Part shown: positions 1-11,654 of the stretch, piece after piece | Layout: the number at the start of each line of letters is the position of its first letter | How positions within the stretch are numbered: position 1 is the stretch's first letter | Assembly (NCBI RefSeq): GCF_027942865.1 | Contig: NC_134525.1 | Coordinates: 1,742,723-1,806,722 of the forward strand | Length of the DNA: 64,000 nt | DNA from: Odontesthes bonariensis | Lineage: Eukaryota > Chordata > Actinopteri > Atheriniformes > Atherinopsidae | Reading direction: 5' to 3' | The notes under the pieces: generated by a model | Seen by the model: the letters and a program-made list of their open reading frames with translations, nothing else | The model's database searches: none | Told to the model about the DNA's origin: nothing | Made by a program: the position numbers and the translations under genes

Positions 1-1290
1 CCTGCCGAACACTCGGGTTTCTCGGTGCTCTCGGACAGCTGTAAACAAAGTGTCCCCTCTCGCCACAGGCCCAACATGCCCCCGAGGACCTTCGTCCTCC
101 AGGTGCACCTCTTCTTGACCTTTGACAGTGTCGACGATGGACTTGCCCCTGTGATGGCTGTTCAGCGGCCCCCGCTGTCATGGCCTCATTTCGTACCTCT
201 TGCTTCGCTTGCAGTTCTTCTAACTGCAACCGTGCGAGTTCCCTTTGCATATCCTCCTCCTGCTCATTCCGTTTCAGTTCTTTTCTGTATTTGTTTACTG
301 CATGCACCACGTGGTCTCGGAATCGTCCATGTGACATTGAATTCAGCCCCACCACATCCTCCAGCCTCCCCTGAACTGGGGCAGGCAGAGCCTCTTTGAT
401 GGAAACTCTGAACAATGTCACCCAAGCTGGGCTCTTCTCGATTTCTCCCTCAGACTCTTGTCTCCATTTCTTCAATTGTTGTGCAATGTACACAGCTGGA
501 CTCTCTGTTCCTGACAGTGGTTCCCCTTTAATGCTTCGAGGTCCACTCCCACAGGAAACTCAGCTCGTAACGCTCTCCAGAGTGCAGCTCGATATGCATT
601 AAAGTCAGTTCCATCAGCTCGGTGGCTTAACATCCAGTCATTCTCACTGTCTCTCAAAATGCCCTCCATGGTAGAAGTTCCAAAACACAGTGCCCACACT
701 GCCTTAATGTGTCCAACAGACAACAGTTTATGCACAGTCTCTTGTTCAAAAGCTCTTATCCATCTACTTGCACCTGTGTGAATGTCCGGCAATCGAGCAA
801 CCAGCCTTGCTAGGTCGAGCGTCTGCCACGGCACATACTGTCCCTGCGTCATTTCTATCAAACTCGGTGCTGACGCTGTTGGACTCTTATGTTCTTCAGA
901 AGATGCCTTTTGAACTGGAGGTGCCAGTTCTGGTGATTTTTGGTATTGTGGGAGCTGTCCCCTTGCCTGATCTGAATTACAGACGGCGTCTGGCTCAGGA
1001 GCTCCATGACTGCTTGATGTAGCTATTTGTGGTTCTGGACGTTCATGAGATATTTTATGATCTTTTATTTCAGAATCTCCTTGTATGTTTGCTGCTCCTG
1101 GCAGTGTTGGATATAGCTCTGCATTTTCAAAGAAATGTAAAACTTTTAATTCAAGCTCTCTCTTTTCCTGTCTCTTTTTGCTTTTGTCCTTTGGTTTGTA
1201 AGCTTGAAGTTTGTAAGGAATGTTCAGGATGTTTGGCGCTGATGGTTATTGTTGGTGTTACATCCATTGTTTCAACTAGTTAGTTCCCTT
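1..1290 (-). pseudogene. Endogenous retrovirus gag fragment
   Basis: Minus-strand remnant of a retroviral Gag cut by the left window edge; pol would lie outside. Reading from about 1290 downward there is a proline/glutamine-rich, low-complexity stretch (matrix/linker type), then from about 861 a capsid-like block with Trp- and Arg-rich motifs (QYVPWQTLDLARLVARLP, then ASRWIRAF), then near 90-50 a single CCHC zinc knuckle (C-x2-C-x4-H-x4-C) as in nucleocapsid. The capsid frame breaks near 540-530 at a run of four G, where a one-base shift moves the downstream codons to another frame, so it is not intact. The same-strand LTR and primer-binding site at 3392-3712 probably belong to the same provirus. 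The layout suggests a gamma/epsilon-like retrovirus; this family call is inference. Confidence 0.6.
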
Positions 1291-1424
1291 CTATTGACTT
1301 TTGACTTTCTTTTTCTTTACTTATCTATTTTCTAAATTTTCCTTATTTATTATTCGTATTCCCGCTTTTTTTTTTTTGGAAAGTCAATTTAAATTAACTA
1401 ATTTTTTAACTCTAATCAATGCTA

Positions 1425-2123
1425 ATTTAATGCTCGGCTAAATTTTGGTGTCATCAGAGACAAACAAACTAAGGATATGGATTGCTGGAACCATGTCCTG
1501 TGATCTGATGACACCAAGATGAACAAATTTGCTTTCGATGGTGTCAAGCCTGTGTGGTGGTAAAAAGTGATTTGTACAAAGAAAAGTGCCCCATGCTTAA
1601 AGTCAAGCATAGTAGTGGGAGTGACATGGTTTGGGGCTGTATGGATGCCATCAACAGTAGGAAGCTGAATTTCACCAAAAGAAACATGCTTGTCAACATG
1701 TACTGTGACTACTGAAGCAGATCATGATACTCTCCATAGGATTTCAGTCAAATCTCACACACGTCTCTTTTAGCCTGGTGCAGACTCAAAATGTAAAATT
1801 TCAAAGTAAGGCAAGGATGAAACGCACAACGATGACCTCCCTTTTAATGCCTTTTCATTTCATGACATTTCGGGCCAACACGGCCCATTCTCAGGGAGTT
1901 TAACATAGGGGTGTACTCACTTTTGCACCAGCATAATTTCACAAAAATGGACAAATAGGTCATTTAAGTTATATTATTGACCTTTCTTTTCTGTTGTAAG
2001 CTCAACAGATGTTGTATTAAACTTACTCTATGCACGTTTTGGGAATAACTTGTGTGTGTATTAAAATATTGTTCAAAATGTTACTTTTCAACAGGGGTGT
2101 ACTCATTTTCACTGTGCACTGTA
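1425..2123 (+). mobile_element. Tc1-like DNA transposon relic
   Basis: Decayed Tc1/mariner transposase DNA on the plus strand. Around 1490-1560 it reads like the Tc1 catalytic core, with a recognisable WNHVL-type start. At 1595-1640 it has the family motif VKHSSGSDMVWGC (usual form VKHGGGSVMVWGC). Stops and an internal deletion remove most of the second half. The 3' part keeps the characteristic Tc1 end: 'ggggtgtactcact' at about 1910 and 'ggggtgtactcatt' ending in 'cactgta' at about 2095-2123. The 5' inverted repeat was not found. It sits between the retroviral gag and LTR, in the opposite orientation. Confidence 0.65.
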
Positions 2124-3391
2124 AAATGATATAAACATATATACTGTTATAAATTGGCTTTATTCTTAGACTTTATGTATTCATATTCTGTAGTTCTCTA
2201 GATAATCTATGTTCCTAGTTTGTACGTTACACTCTGCTCATACAACGCAAATGTATGTCCAACACTTTAAGATGACGTAGCGGGATAAAATAACTGGGTC
2301 AGATAAAGCGGCTCTTAGGACAGACGGGTCTGGTGCAGTAGATGCACGCCTGAAACAACACTCACACACACACATCGCTTATCACATCCAAACAACATGA
2401 CAAAGACGGTGGATGGCCTGCTCACAGCATGAGTAAATATTCAATGATGCGTCATCAAATGTAGGTACAACCTCTGAGATAAAGGTGAACATAAATATGA
2501 AATGTTTCCAGATCTCGGGACTTGGTCGGACGGATTTCATGCGAGAACTCTGTCTCTCTGAGTCCAGCGCTGATACTTGACCTGTGACCTCCAATAAATA
2601 CTTTGTTTAACTTAAGACTGCTCCAATTGGTTCTTGGGCTTCCAATATAAAGAATCGGATCTAACAATACTTAAAATGTGCTCCTCATAGAACTGGATTT
2701 TTTCATTTCAGAGTTTTTTTTGAAAGCCTGATTGATTCAATCGTTGAACTTTAATGTTCGCCAGTCAATCAATTATCAGTATTCGTTTTACTCCTTGACT
2801 AGTGAAAATAATTTTCACGTATGTTTAATGAGTCTAGTGTACCCCGTACTCCCGTCAGTGTTCCTCCCCCCAGTGCATTGAAGGATGGCTGATAGGATGC
2901 AAGAGGTACTATTGGTGATTGCTCAACAACCTACCCGCTTCTTTACAGCTATTAATTAATCCAGTTTGAATTCATCCGATTCACAATTGGCCGGAGCGCA
3001 GCGACTAGTCCTTCTTAATTACCAACAAAAAAAATACAATACAACCACACAAGCCAGACCAACTGACCACAGCTGTCTGCTTTACAACTCACATCAGCTG
3101 CTGTTTACCCAATTTTTATCCCAATTCACACATATGGCACCTCTTGGCCCAAAATTTCAACAATTACAATTTCAGCAGCCCCCCTGCGCAGAAGTAACAA
3201 TGAAATGCTTAGGATCCGTCTCTCTCCTGTGTTCTTTTAAATTTGGGGAAGCCGGAAGAAACCGTCAGCTGTGCTCCACTAACAGAGATCAACTGTAATG
3301 GTAGGAACAAAATCCCACCTGCCGGCTTGTTACAGCTGATGTCGGTTGTCGGGGTACAGAGGACACGCTCCGCCGGGATCCAGATGCAAAC
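2124..3391. other. Unassigned stretch, possibly retroviral leader
   Basis: No gene is supported. Open frames are short and overlap on both strands. The stretch lies between the Tc1 relic and the primer-binding site of the minus-strand LTR, so part of it may be the provirus's 5' leader, but nothing in the sequence proves this. Confidence 0.3.
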
Positions 3392-3413
3392 TCTCACGAA
3401 TTCGTGGTCACCA
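3392..3413 (-). other. Putative retroviral primer-binding site
   Basis: On the minus strand, three bases after the LTR's terminal CA, the sequence begins TGGTGACCACGAATTCG. A TGG start pairing with the CCA end of a tRNA, 2-5 bases inside the LTR, is standard for retroviruses. The first eight bases fit an arginine-tRNA type site; the rest does not fit well, so the tRNA is not assigned. Confidence 0.45.
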
Positions 3414-3416
3414 TTA

Positions 3417-3712
3417 TGTTGTGGAGAAATTAGAGTCGAATCCCGCGTTGGTCAGCCATCCATTGGGGAGTTTATTGAACAAACCGTCACAGCAAATGTG
3501 CATACAGAATGTACAAAATGTCCGACGAGCTCATTTTGTGCCACCCTTTTATACCGTTTTATCATAACAAGTGTACGTGGCCCTCTCTGGAGGCGCCTAG
3601 CTTTCGCCGTTTATCATAAACACGCTCATTCTAACTATCAACAATATTCATATGAACCAGTCAGCAAGGCACAGGATGTAACTAGGCCAGAAGTCATGAG
3701 CATGTCATGACA
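3417..3712 (-). mobile_element. Endogenous retrovirus LTR, 296 bp
   Basis: On the minus strand the unit starts TGTCATGACA at 3712 and ends CCACAACA at 3417, so it has TG...CA ends. In order it carries a TATA box (GGTATAAAAGGG, complement of about 3544-3555), a polyadenylation signal AATAAA (complement of 3471-3476) about 75 bases downstream, and then a short U5. A primer-binding site follows directly. With gag on the same strand at the window edge, this is probably the 5' LTR of a degraded provirus. The 3' LTR would be left of the window. Confidence 0.6.
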
Positions 3713-3916
3713 TCCTTCTCCCACACTTTCTAAATAATGATAATATGACATAGAAATGACACAAACCCCTTGAAAGAACAATGGTTAAGAAAAAAATAGA
3801 ATACAAATGGTTTAATTCATATATTTAGAGTAGTACGATCAGTGTTACTTGTATCTTTACAAAAAGATATCATACCCCAGCACTTTATGGATATGATCTG
3901 TGACATTTACTTATTT
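3713..3916. other. Duplicated 3' flank of the GIMAP genes
   Basis: From about 3754 this stretch matches 10957 onward, and from about 3838 to 3916 it matches 11577-11654. It is the left copy of the segment duplicated with the GIMAP terminal exon. The 14-bp sequence atggtttaattcat at 3807-3820 is an uninterrupted site that is split by a LINE tail in the other copy. Confidence 0.7.
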
Positions 3917-6181
3917 TTATTGTTTTAAGATTCTTTTCACTTGTGCCATAAGCTTTTCAACCTGATCTGAATGTGAGCTGCTGTTCTCAAACAGAACACA
4001 CCTTCTACCACACTTGTCAACAATATTTTTCAGGTTTGGATCACAGGCACCCAAAAACGATTCCAAGCTCATTCCTGCACGGTGCAGGTCGTCACCACGA
4101 GTGAACACGATGATGGTTTGTTCTTTAACTCCGCTCCCAAAAACTTGTTCTAACTTTGTCAGGATGTCTCTTTCTCCATCTGTAAATCTGCTAACATGCA
4201 TCACAAGTAGGTACACACAAGGACCTGACTCACAGAGCTGTTTGCACTTTTTCACATTTTCCTTTTTAACAGATGATTCAATGTCATCACCAAAGATATC
4301 TGGTGTATCAATCACTCGCACGTTTATCCCATTTATCTGTTTTTCTGCCATCTGACACTCTGTTGTAACCGACTTTGAACTGACTCTTGAAGTGAAGCAT
4401 TTAGATCTCAGGATTGTGTTTCCACATGCACTCTTTCCAGTTCCAGCCATTCCCTGCAGAACAAGGTTCACAGCCGCCTCTCCTTCAGAAACAAAGCAAA
4501 AGATGATGGGGGAAATTTAAAACAAGTTTTTTCTTCCTTTTTTTGGCTGTATCAAAGAGAATGTCCATACATACACACATACACACGCACAAAAATAAGG
4601 TGGTGAACTACCTACTGAGGTGAGTTGTTTCTCACCTGTCACTTTCTTATCAGTCTCTTGTGACTTTTGTGACTCAGGAAGATCATCAGACCTAAAATGT
4701 AGAATTAAAACCATACAAAGTGAAAAGAGAGAGGTTTTTGTTGTGTTGTCTGTCTTACTTAAAATGATAAATGGTAAATCTACAAATCTTTCACTCTTAC
4801 CTTTTGTTGTATGTCTGTCTGTACTCAGCCGGCTTCTTTGATTCTTTTTTGTTTCCTACATTGATGTAACACAAAAGAGATTTTTTGTTTTGAAAAAAGA
4901 AAAGTTTTATGAACTAAACTAATTTCTTAAACAAAACTACCACTCATTATTGCATTAAAACACAGAAAATTCTGATTAGTGCATATTTGTAATTAGTATT
5001 GGCTATAATGTAGTAATGCCACTTTGTTGCATTTTAAGCGTTTTGGGGGGAATAGAAAAGCTCTGAGTAATTAGATTCAATTCAGTTTTATTCATATAGC
5101 GCTAAATCACAACAAATGTCTTCTCAAAAGATACAGTCCAATTAGAGTCCAATTCAATGTATGAAACTTACTTGTCTTTGAGTGGCTCCCAGTATGGGGT
5201 TGTTTGTGCCCAAAGCAACTGGTGTAACACTGTAAAGATGATGGTCTGCAAAATGAGTAATTATAACATGTCAAAGCATTATCCATTAATGGCCTGATAT
5301 TTATTTTTGTCATCTTAGATTGTTGTGTTGACATAGTTTGTGACTTAGAAAGGAACTTATAATACATGATCAAGAGGTCATATTGACGTAATAGGAAAGT
5401 GTTTTTGCTGATGTGTAAGTTTTAGTTTTTATCCTTACAGTGCATTAATAAGTTAAATTTATTAGTTTATGTGCAAAATACTTCACGTGTAATATTGTGA
5501 ATCATTGAAGAGATATTCCTTGTAATATTTTACATGAAGTCATTTCAAATGCTCAAACTCTTCCTTTACCTCATTCTGGCTGACTTCAGCTCTTTCAGTT
5601 TTTTCATCAGTTCGTCGAAGGTGTAGGTTTTGATGGGGTAAAACTGTGTGGTTGTATGTCCAGGTGGCAGCACAACTCTGAAGTCATTTGCAGGTTTCCT
5701 TGTTTTGTCTCTTAAATGATCTATTTGCCTCCTCACATCTTCTGGTGAACTCCCCCTTTCTACCACCAACAGGCACATGTCAGGATGTGGATTCATAGAA
5801 AATAATTCTCTCATCTCCTCAGATTCTACATTCAGATCTGGTGTACATATAAACTGATGTGTATCATCTTCGTATGAGCAGGTGTTTTTCAGAATATTTC
5901 TTCTGGTTAGTGCAGATATATCTTTTCCTAGAATGTTGCTTATTAGGGCTTCCTTAAAAGATCTGCCATTTCCAAAGATGAAGAGTGAAATCTTCTTATC
6001 TGTGTAAACAAATAAACAATTTATCATTCTTATCTGATGTAATATGTGTTTTTAATAATCAATAAATTGTCTCAATATTCATTTTCAGTAGTTTTTAACA
6101 ATACTTCATAGAAAATAATATTACAAGCAGTCAGCAGTTTTGCAAAATAGAAAGTTGAAGGCAAAACTTACTATGAGACAT
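3917..6181 (-). CDS. Two-domain GIMAP (AIG1) GTPase-like protein, gene 1
   Basis: Six exons join in phase, giving about 396 residues: complement of 3917..4482, 4636..4691, 4801..4855, 5172..5245, 5570..5999, 6172..6181. All introns are GT-AG. Exon 1 holds only the start (MSH plus one base). Exon 2 (residues about 4-146) is an AIG1-like domain whose nucleotide site is gone: the P-loop position reads FGNGRSFKEA, without GKS. Three small exons make a polar linker. The last exon is a typical AIG1 domain: G1 GMAGTGKS (219-226), DTPD (267-270), TRGDDL (336-341). It stops just after the GTPase fold, without the C-terminal extension or anchor of many GIMAPs. GIMAPs are membrane-associated immune GTPases; a GIMAP8-like role is inference. 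The 74-bp exon is the least certain. Confidence 0.8.
5068..5160. repeat. LINE 3'-tail repeat in GIMAP intron
   Basis: Contains the teleost LINE-tail phrase 'attcagttttattcatatagcgc' type (here split over attcaattcag and ttttattcatatagcgc), the reverse-orientation counterpart of 58140-58235. It lies in the intron between the third and fourth coding exons of GIMAP gene 1. Confidence 0.55.
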
Positions 6182-6764
6182 GGCTCTATAATCCAGAGCA
6201 GCAAAAAGCAGGAAATAGGCTTTGTGTCAAGTGCAGGCTGGGCTGGTTTCTGCTGTTGTTATATTGACCTGCTTTGCAAGCGTAGGGGTGTGTCAGCTGT
6301 AGCTGTCATTACAAACAGAGTCTTAACACGGATGCATTAACATTTATCTTTCTCAGTCATTAGTCTCCTCCTGTGACTACAAGAAAGAAAAAAAATGGCT
6401 TAATCCCAATCCAGTATGATTTGAAGAAAACAGATTAATTAATTGAAAGTAAGAATAATCAATGTGCTCAAATTCACTAAATAACTTTTTCCAGCTTATG
6501 ATAAACTTTCTGAGTAAACAGAAGTTTGATGGAAATTAAGAGAATTCACACATTTTGTTTCAAAACCACAGCCTTTAAATACTTCAACATCTACTGAAAA
6601 CAATGTGGAAACATTTTCAGATAACTGCAGAGGAAATAGTTCCCTACCAATGACTGCAGTACATGTGCAGGCTGTGAGCAAAAACTCACAGAACAAGGGC
6701 TTTCCTTTCTCAGGCACATGAAGAAAAACATCTTAGTATTCTGATGTGTTAGAAGCAGGAAAAT
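6182..6764. other. Upstream region of GIMAP gene 1
   Basis: No gene recognised. The first 120 bases upstream of the start resemble the same region of GIMAP gene 2 (shared 'gcaaaaagcaggaaa' and 'gacctg' blocks, the latter near 6267), so the promoter region was duplicated with the gene. The TATA box seen in gene 2 is replaced here by 'ttatattgacc', a weaker match. Confidence 0.4.
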
Positions 6765-7688
6765 GGGCAAGCAAAGGCTGGCTTATGTGGTCCAATCCAT
6801 CAGATGAGCTACTGTAGCTCAAATTGCTGAAGAGGTTAATGCTGGTTCTGATAGAAAGGTGTTAGACAACACAGTGCATTGCAGTTTGTGGTGTAAGGTC
6901 TGCACAGCTGCAGACCAGTCAGGGTGCCCATGCTGATGTCAGAGTTGGTGGGTGTGAGGCATGGAAGGACACGGATGTGGACTTCAGAGGTAGAAGAAAA
7001 CTTGGTTTATTTTCTAAAACAAGGTTAACATAAAGCGCAGCTGAGCCGGATAACGAGAACTAAACTATAAAAACAAAACATGACCATGACTGAGACAAAA
7101 ACAAAAGGACTTAGCTTAGCTTAGCTTAGATTAGCTTGACTTGGCGTGGTGTGGCGTGTATGGCGTGAAGGGTGAATGGATGCAGCTGAGAAAATCTACA
7201 GGTGAAGTGCATGAACTAATAACCTGGACATGGGGACTGAGGAAACAGAAACTGTGGGGAAAACAGTGGCAAAACTAAAGAACTAAACATAAAATTAAAA
7301 CTAAGACATGACATCAACTAAAACATGATGAAACACAAAAGAACTAAAAACATGGGAAAACTCCATGGACGTGACAGCTGACTCTTGTGTGAGGCATTGG
7401 GCAATGTTCTGCTGGGAAATCTTGGATCATGCCATCCATGGATGTTACTTTGAGACATAACACCTACCTAAGCAGTATTGTAGACCATGTATAACCTTTA
7501 ATGAAAACTTAAAACAGTATTCCCTGATAACTGCGGTTTCTTTCATCACAAAGCAAAAATTATTCAGGAAAGATTTGATGAGTACAACAACAAATTTAAG
7601 GTGTTGCCTTGGCTTCCAAATACCAAAGAATATTCAATTCTCAATACAATCAAGCGCCATGTGCTGTACAAAGAAATCCGATGACCAT
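6765..7688 (+). mobile_element. Tc1-like transposon relic, interrupted
   Basis: Two pieces of one Tc1-like element. The left piece (about 6765-6936) reads as the N-terminal helix-turn-helix region with the phrase ATVAQIAEEVNAGSDRKV. The right piece (7377-7688) reads as the catalytic region around GNVLLGN...CHP, with stops and several frame changes. The central transposase part is missing and a 440-bp LTR-like insertion sits in between. It is dead. Its right end abuts the first unit of the 1022-bp tandem array. Confidence 0.65.
6937..7376 (-). mobile_element. Solo LTR-like insertion with GCTGA duplication
   Basis: A 440-bp block starting TGTCAGAGTT and ending CGTGACA, flanked on both sides by the same five bases GCTGA (6932-6936 and 7377-7381). 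TG...CA ends plus a 5-bp target duplication are the mark of LTR-retroelement integration. On the minus strand an AATAAA lies in the last quarter, as expected for a 3' R region. No primer site or coding sequence is present, so it looks like a solo LTR. It interrupts the Tc1 relic. The 708-bp insertion at 17846-18553 has the same kind of ends. Confidence 0.6.
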
Positions 7689-10571
7689 CGTATCTTAAAA
7701 TGTATCTCAACCTGGCTCCTCTAATACCAGGAAATAGATGACAAAGCGTGAGAGCTCGCTGCTTCTCAAAGGGACAAAGGCGTGTTTAGATGAGTTACAA
7801 TCAAATATTACAGACAGTTGGACACTGATAGGAAAACATCTCTGACGCCTGTCAGTCTGGACTGCAAATGTGTCCACCGTTGCGTGTGTAGAAATCTCCT
7901 GCTAAACCACAAATATGTAAGATGGTTTGTTTTCAGCCACTTGTGTTTTTACACAAAGGTTGTCGGACGAGATTGTTTAGTTTCATCAAATGTTTTCACC
8001 GTTCTTATCTCATCAGATAAATGTGTGTCAGGAATCACAACATGACCTTCCAATGGTGGATGCTTCTTATACTTCCTGAGCTACAGCCACTGCAGCTCCT
8101 CAGAACATTTTATACATTTAGAGAAGGTGAGAAGTACAACATCTCCTCTCTGATGACACAGGCTGAACTTTCAGAGCAGTAGTTGACTTGAACTGCCTAC
8201 TTCTTTGTCCCACTGCACCTGAGGGACCTAAGTACAGAAAGACTCGTGAAGGCAGTGAAAACATGGATTGAGTCATGAGGGTACAGTAAGGACTGCAGGC
8301 ATGGATCTGGTTCCTGGCATTAATTGTGTGATGTGAAAGGTCCAGTCCTGAGAATATGTTGCATGTCTCCGTGTTGACTGTGTTTCTTTGCTTTTAAACA
8401 AGTTTCCAGTCCAAACTAAAGTGATTCCTTATCATCATGTCGGTGAGGAACTAACCTCCTGTAATTAAGCTAGACTTTGTCACAATCATTGTTCTTTCAG
8501 GTAGATTTATCCTGGAAATGACAGATTTTTCTGCCTCAAAAATGCTTTGCTGGCTTCTTCTTCTATGAGTGAACATGTGCACAACAGGAGGCAAAAAGTG
8601 GCCAGAACAGCTTTGCTCATTAACAGAAGAATTGTCTTAAATAATGTGGTTGTTCTTTGGTGCGTATGACAAAATAATCAACTTATTCTCAATAAATGTT
8701 GTTATACCATCGTATCTTAAAATGTATCTCAACCTGGCTCCTCTAATACCAGGAAATAAATAGCAAAGCGTGAGAGCTCGCTGCTTCTCAAAGGGACAAA
8801 GGCGTGTTTAGATGAGTTACAATCAAATATTACAGACAGTCGGACACTGATAGGAAAACATCTCTGACGCCTGTCAGTCTGGACTGCAAATGTGTCCACC
8901 GTTCCGTGTGTAGAAATCTCCTGCTAAACCACAAATATGTAAGATGGTTTGTTTTCAGCCACTTGTGTTTTTACCCAAAAGTTGTCGGACGAGATTGTTT
9001 AGTTTCATCAAATGTTTTCATCGTTCTTCTCTCATCAGATAAATGTGTGTCAGGAATCACAACATGACCTTCCAATGGTGGATGCTTCTTATACTTCCTG
9101 AGCTACAGCCACTGCAGCTCCTCAGAACATTTTATACATTTAGAGAAGGTGAGAAGTACAACATCTCCTCTCTGATGACACAGGCTGAACTTTCAGAGCA
9201 GTAGTTGACTTGAACTGCCTACTTCTTTGTCCCACTGCACCTGAGGGACCTAAGTACAGAAAGACTCGTGAAGGCAGTGAAAACATGGATTGAGTCATGG
9301 GGGTACAGTAAGGACTGCAGGCATGGATCTGGTTCCTGGCATTAATTGTGTGATGTGAAAGGTCCAGTCCTGAGAATATGTTGCATGTCTCCGTGTTGAC
9401 TGTGTTTCTTTGCTTTTAAACAAGTTTCCAGTCCAAACTAAAGTGATTCCTTATCATCATGTCGGTGAGGAACTAACCTCCTGTAATTAAGCTAGACTTT
9501 GTCACAATCATTGTTCTTTCAGGTAGATTTATCCTGGAAATGACAGATTTTTCTGCCTCAAAAATGCTTTGCTGGCTTCTTCTTCTATGATTGAACATGT
9601 GCACAACAGGAGGCAAAAAGTGGCCAGAACAGCTTTGCTCATTAACAGAAGAATTGTCTTAAATAATGTGGTTGTTCTTTGGCGCGTGTGACAAAATAAT
9701 CAACTTATTCTCAATAAATGTTGTTATACCATCGTATCTTAAAATGTATCTTAACCTGGCTCCTCTAATACCAGGAAATAAATAGCAAAGCGTGAGAGCT
9801 CGCTGCTTCTCAAAGGGACAAAGGCGTGTTTAGATGAGTTACAATCAAATATTACAGACAGTTGGACACTGATAGGAAAACATCTCTGACGCCTGTCAGT
9901 CTGGACTGCAAATGTGTCCACCGTTCCGTGTGTAGAAATCTTCTGATAAACCACAAATATGTAAGATGGTTTGTTTTCAGCCACTTGTGTTTTTACCCAA
10001 AAGTTGTCGGACGAGATTGTTTAGATTCATCAAATGTTTTCACCGTTCTTCTCTCATCAGATAAATGTGTCAGGAATCACAACATGACCTTCCAATGGTG
10101 GATGCTTCCTATACTTCCTGAGCTACAGCCACTGCAGCTCCTCAGAACATTTTATACATTTAGAGAAGGTGAGAAGTACAACATCTCCTCTCTGATGACA
10201 CAGGCTGAACTTTCAGAGCAGTAGTTGACTTGAACTGCCTACTTCTTTGTCCCACTGCACCTGAGGGACCTAAGTACAGAAAGACTCGTGAAGGCAGTGA
10301 AAACATGGATTGAGTCATGAGGGTACAGTAAGGACTGCAGGCATGGATCTGGTTCCTGGCATTAATTGTGTGATGTGAAAGCTCCAGTCCTGAGAATATG
10401 TTGCATGTCTCCATGCTGACTGTGTTTCTTTGCTTTTAAACAAGTTTCCAGTCCAAACTAAAGTGATTCCTTATCATCATGTCGGTGAGGAACTAACCTC
10501 CTGTAATTAAGCTAGACTTTGTCACAGTCCTTGTTCTTTCAGGTAGATTTATCCTGGAAATGACAGATTTA
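7684..10571. repeat. Tandem array of a 1022-bp unit, 2.8 copies
   Basis: The landmark 'accatcgtatcttaaaatg' begins at 7684, 8706 and 9728, giving an exact 1022-bp period twice. Copies 1 and 2 are complete. Copy 3 runs about 844 bp and breaks off at about 10571 within 'gacagattt'. Copies differ by scattered single bases; copies 2 and 3 share variants that copy 1 lacks (for example 'aataaatagc' against 'aatagatgac'). The longest open frames (75-120 codons) are broken differently between copies and match no family I know, so I do not call them genes. It lies wholly between GIMAP genes 1 and 2. Confidence 0.9.
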
Positions 10572-11010
10572 TCTATTACATTATATGCTGTAAATGTGTA
10601 AATCTATGGTCTAAAAGATACTTTAACACATATACATGAAAACAACTCACTGCTTTTACCTTATACAAGTGTGAATGGCCTCTTATTTATCTATCACTGT
10701 AAATGTCCACCTTCAGTGTTAACTATCATCTGGAAGGAATAAACTTCATTACTAGATGGATTGTTTCATGTCACTTATTTTATTGTAAATATGTTAGCAG
10801 TAATTTAGCAGAACATAAAAACCTGCATTTGACTGTAAGTTAATGTGAACAGTAGCAACACACAAATCTTACAGAGAAAATGATTTGAATGGGAAGAGGA
10901 AGAGTGAAGGAGCCAAAAGAAAGTATCAGTGAAATAATGACATAACGTTACATATAAATGACACAAACCCCTTGAAAGAACAATGGTCAAGAAAAAAAAA
11001 TTGAATAAAA
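10572..11010. other. Intergenic, no gene seen
   Basis: AT-rich sequence without a supportable gene. From about 10957 it becomes the second copy of the GIMAP 3' flank also found at 3754 onward. Confidence 0.5.
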
Positions 11011-11024
11011 ATGGTTTAATTCAT

Positions 11025-11263
11025 CTTTCCACTGTCCAAAAACCTGCATGTCTGGTGTCTCTAAAATTGTCCTTAGGAGTGAGTGTGAGCGTGTGTGTGG
11101 TTGTTTGTCTTGTTTGTCTCGTTTGTCTCTGTGTGGCCCTGTGATGGACTGGCGGCCTGTCCAGGGTGAACCCCGCCTCTTGCCCGATGACTGCCTGGAT
11201 AGGCTCCAGCCCCCCCGCGACCCGACCGACGGATTCAGCGGTGTATAGATAATGGATGGATGG
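11025..11263 (+). mobile_element. Truncated LINE tail with 14-bp target duplication
   Basis: Short retroposed fragment ending in the teleost LINE-tail phrase 'gatggactggcggcctgtcc', then 'ggataggctccagcccccc', then a (GGAT)n run. It is bounded by the direct repeat atggtttaattcat (11011-11024 and 11264-11277). The duplicated GIMAP flank at 3807-3820 has this site once and uninterrupted, which gives both edges exactly. The same family occurs inverted at 15968-16140. Confidence 0.85.
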
Positions 11264-11277
11264 ATGGTTTAATTCAT

Positions 11278-11654
11278 ATATTTAGAGAAGTTTGTTCAAT
11301 GTGGTAAATGGATGTGTTTGAAACTCCATCCATCTTTGGTCAGATATTAAATAAACAAGCAAGTTAAAAGCAAGAATATCTACTAATTGTGATATCTAAG
11401 ATCATCATTTTATTATAACTGACAAAGGTAACCAAAGGAAGAAGGTAAATGCATCAATTTTACACAGACAATGAATAACAATTTAAATCATTAGAAATAT
11501 ATCACCCTCCTACTTAATGCTGATTAGAAGAAGACAAATGTTAAACTATAGAGTTTGAGTGTGAATTAGTTCTTGGTCAGTGTTACTTGTATCTTTACAA
11601 AAATAAATCATACCCCAGCACTTTATGGATATGATCTGTGACATTTACTTATTT
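11278..11654. other. 3' flank of GIMAP gene 2
   Basis: No gene seen. About 290 bp here (11285-11576) are absent from the corresponding place beside gene 1. From 11577 to the stop codon the two flanks match almost base for base. Confidence 0.5.

Noticed and set aside
7818-10224. Repeated 75-120 codon frames beginning MDTDRKTSLTPV
   Set aside because: They differ in length between copies of the 1022-bp unit through small changes, and no known domain is present.
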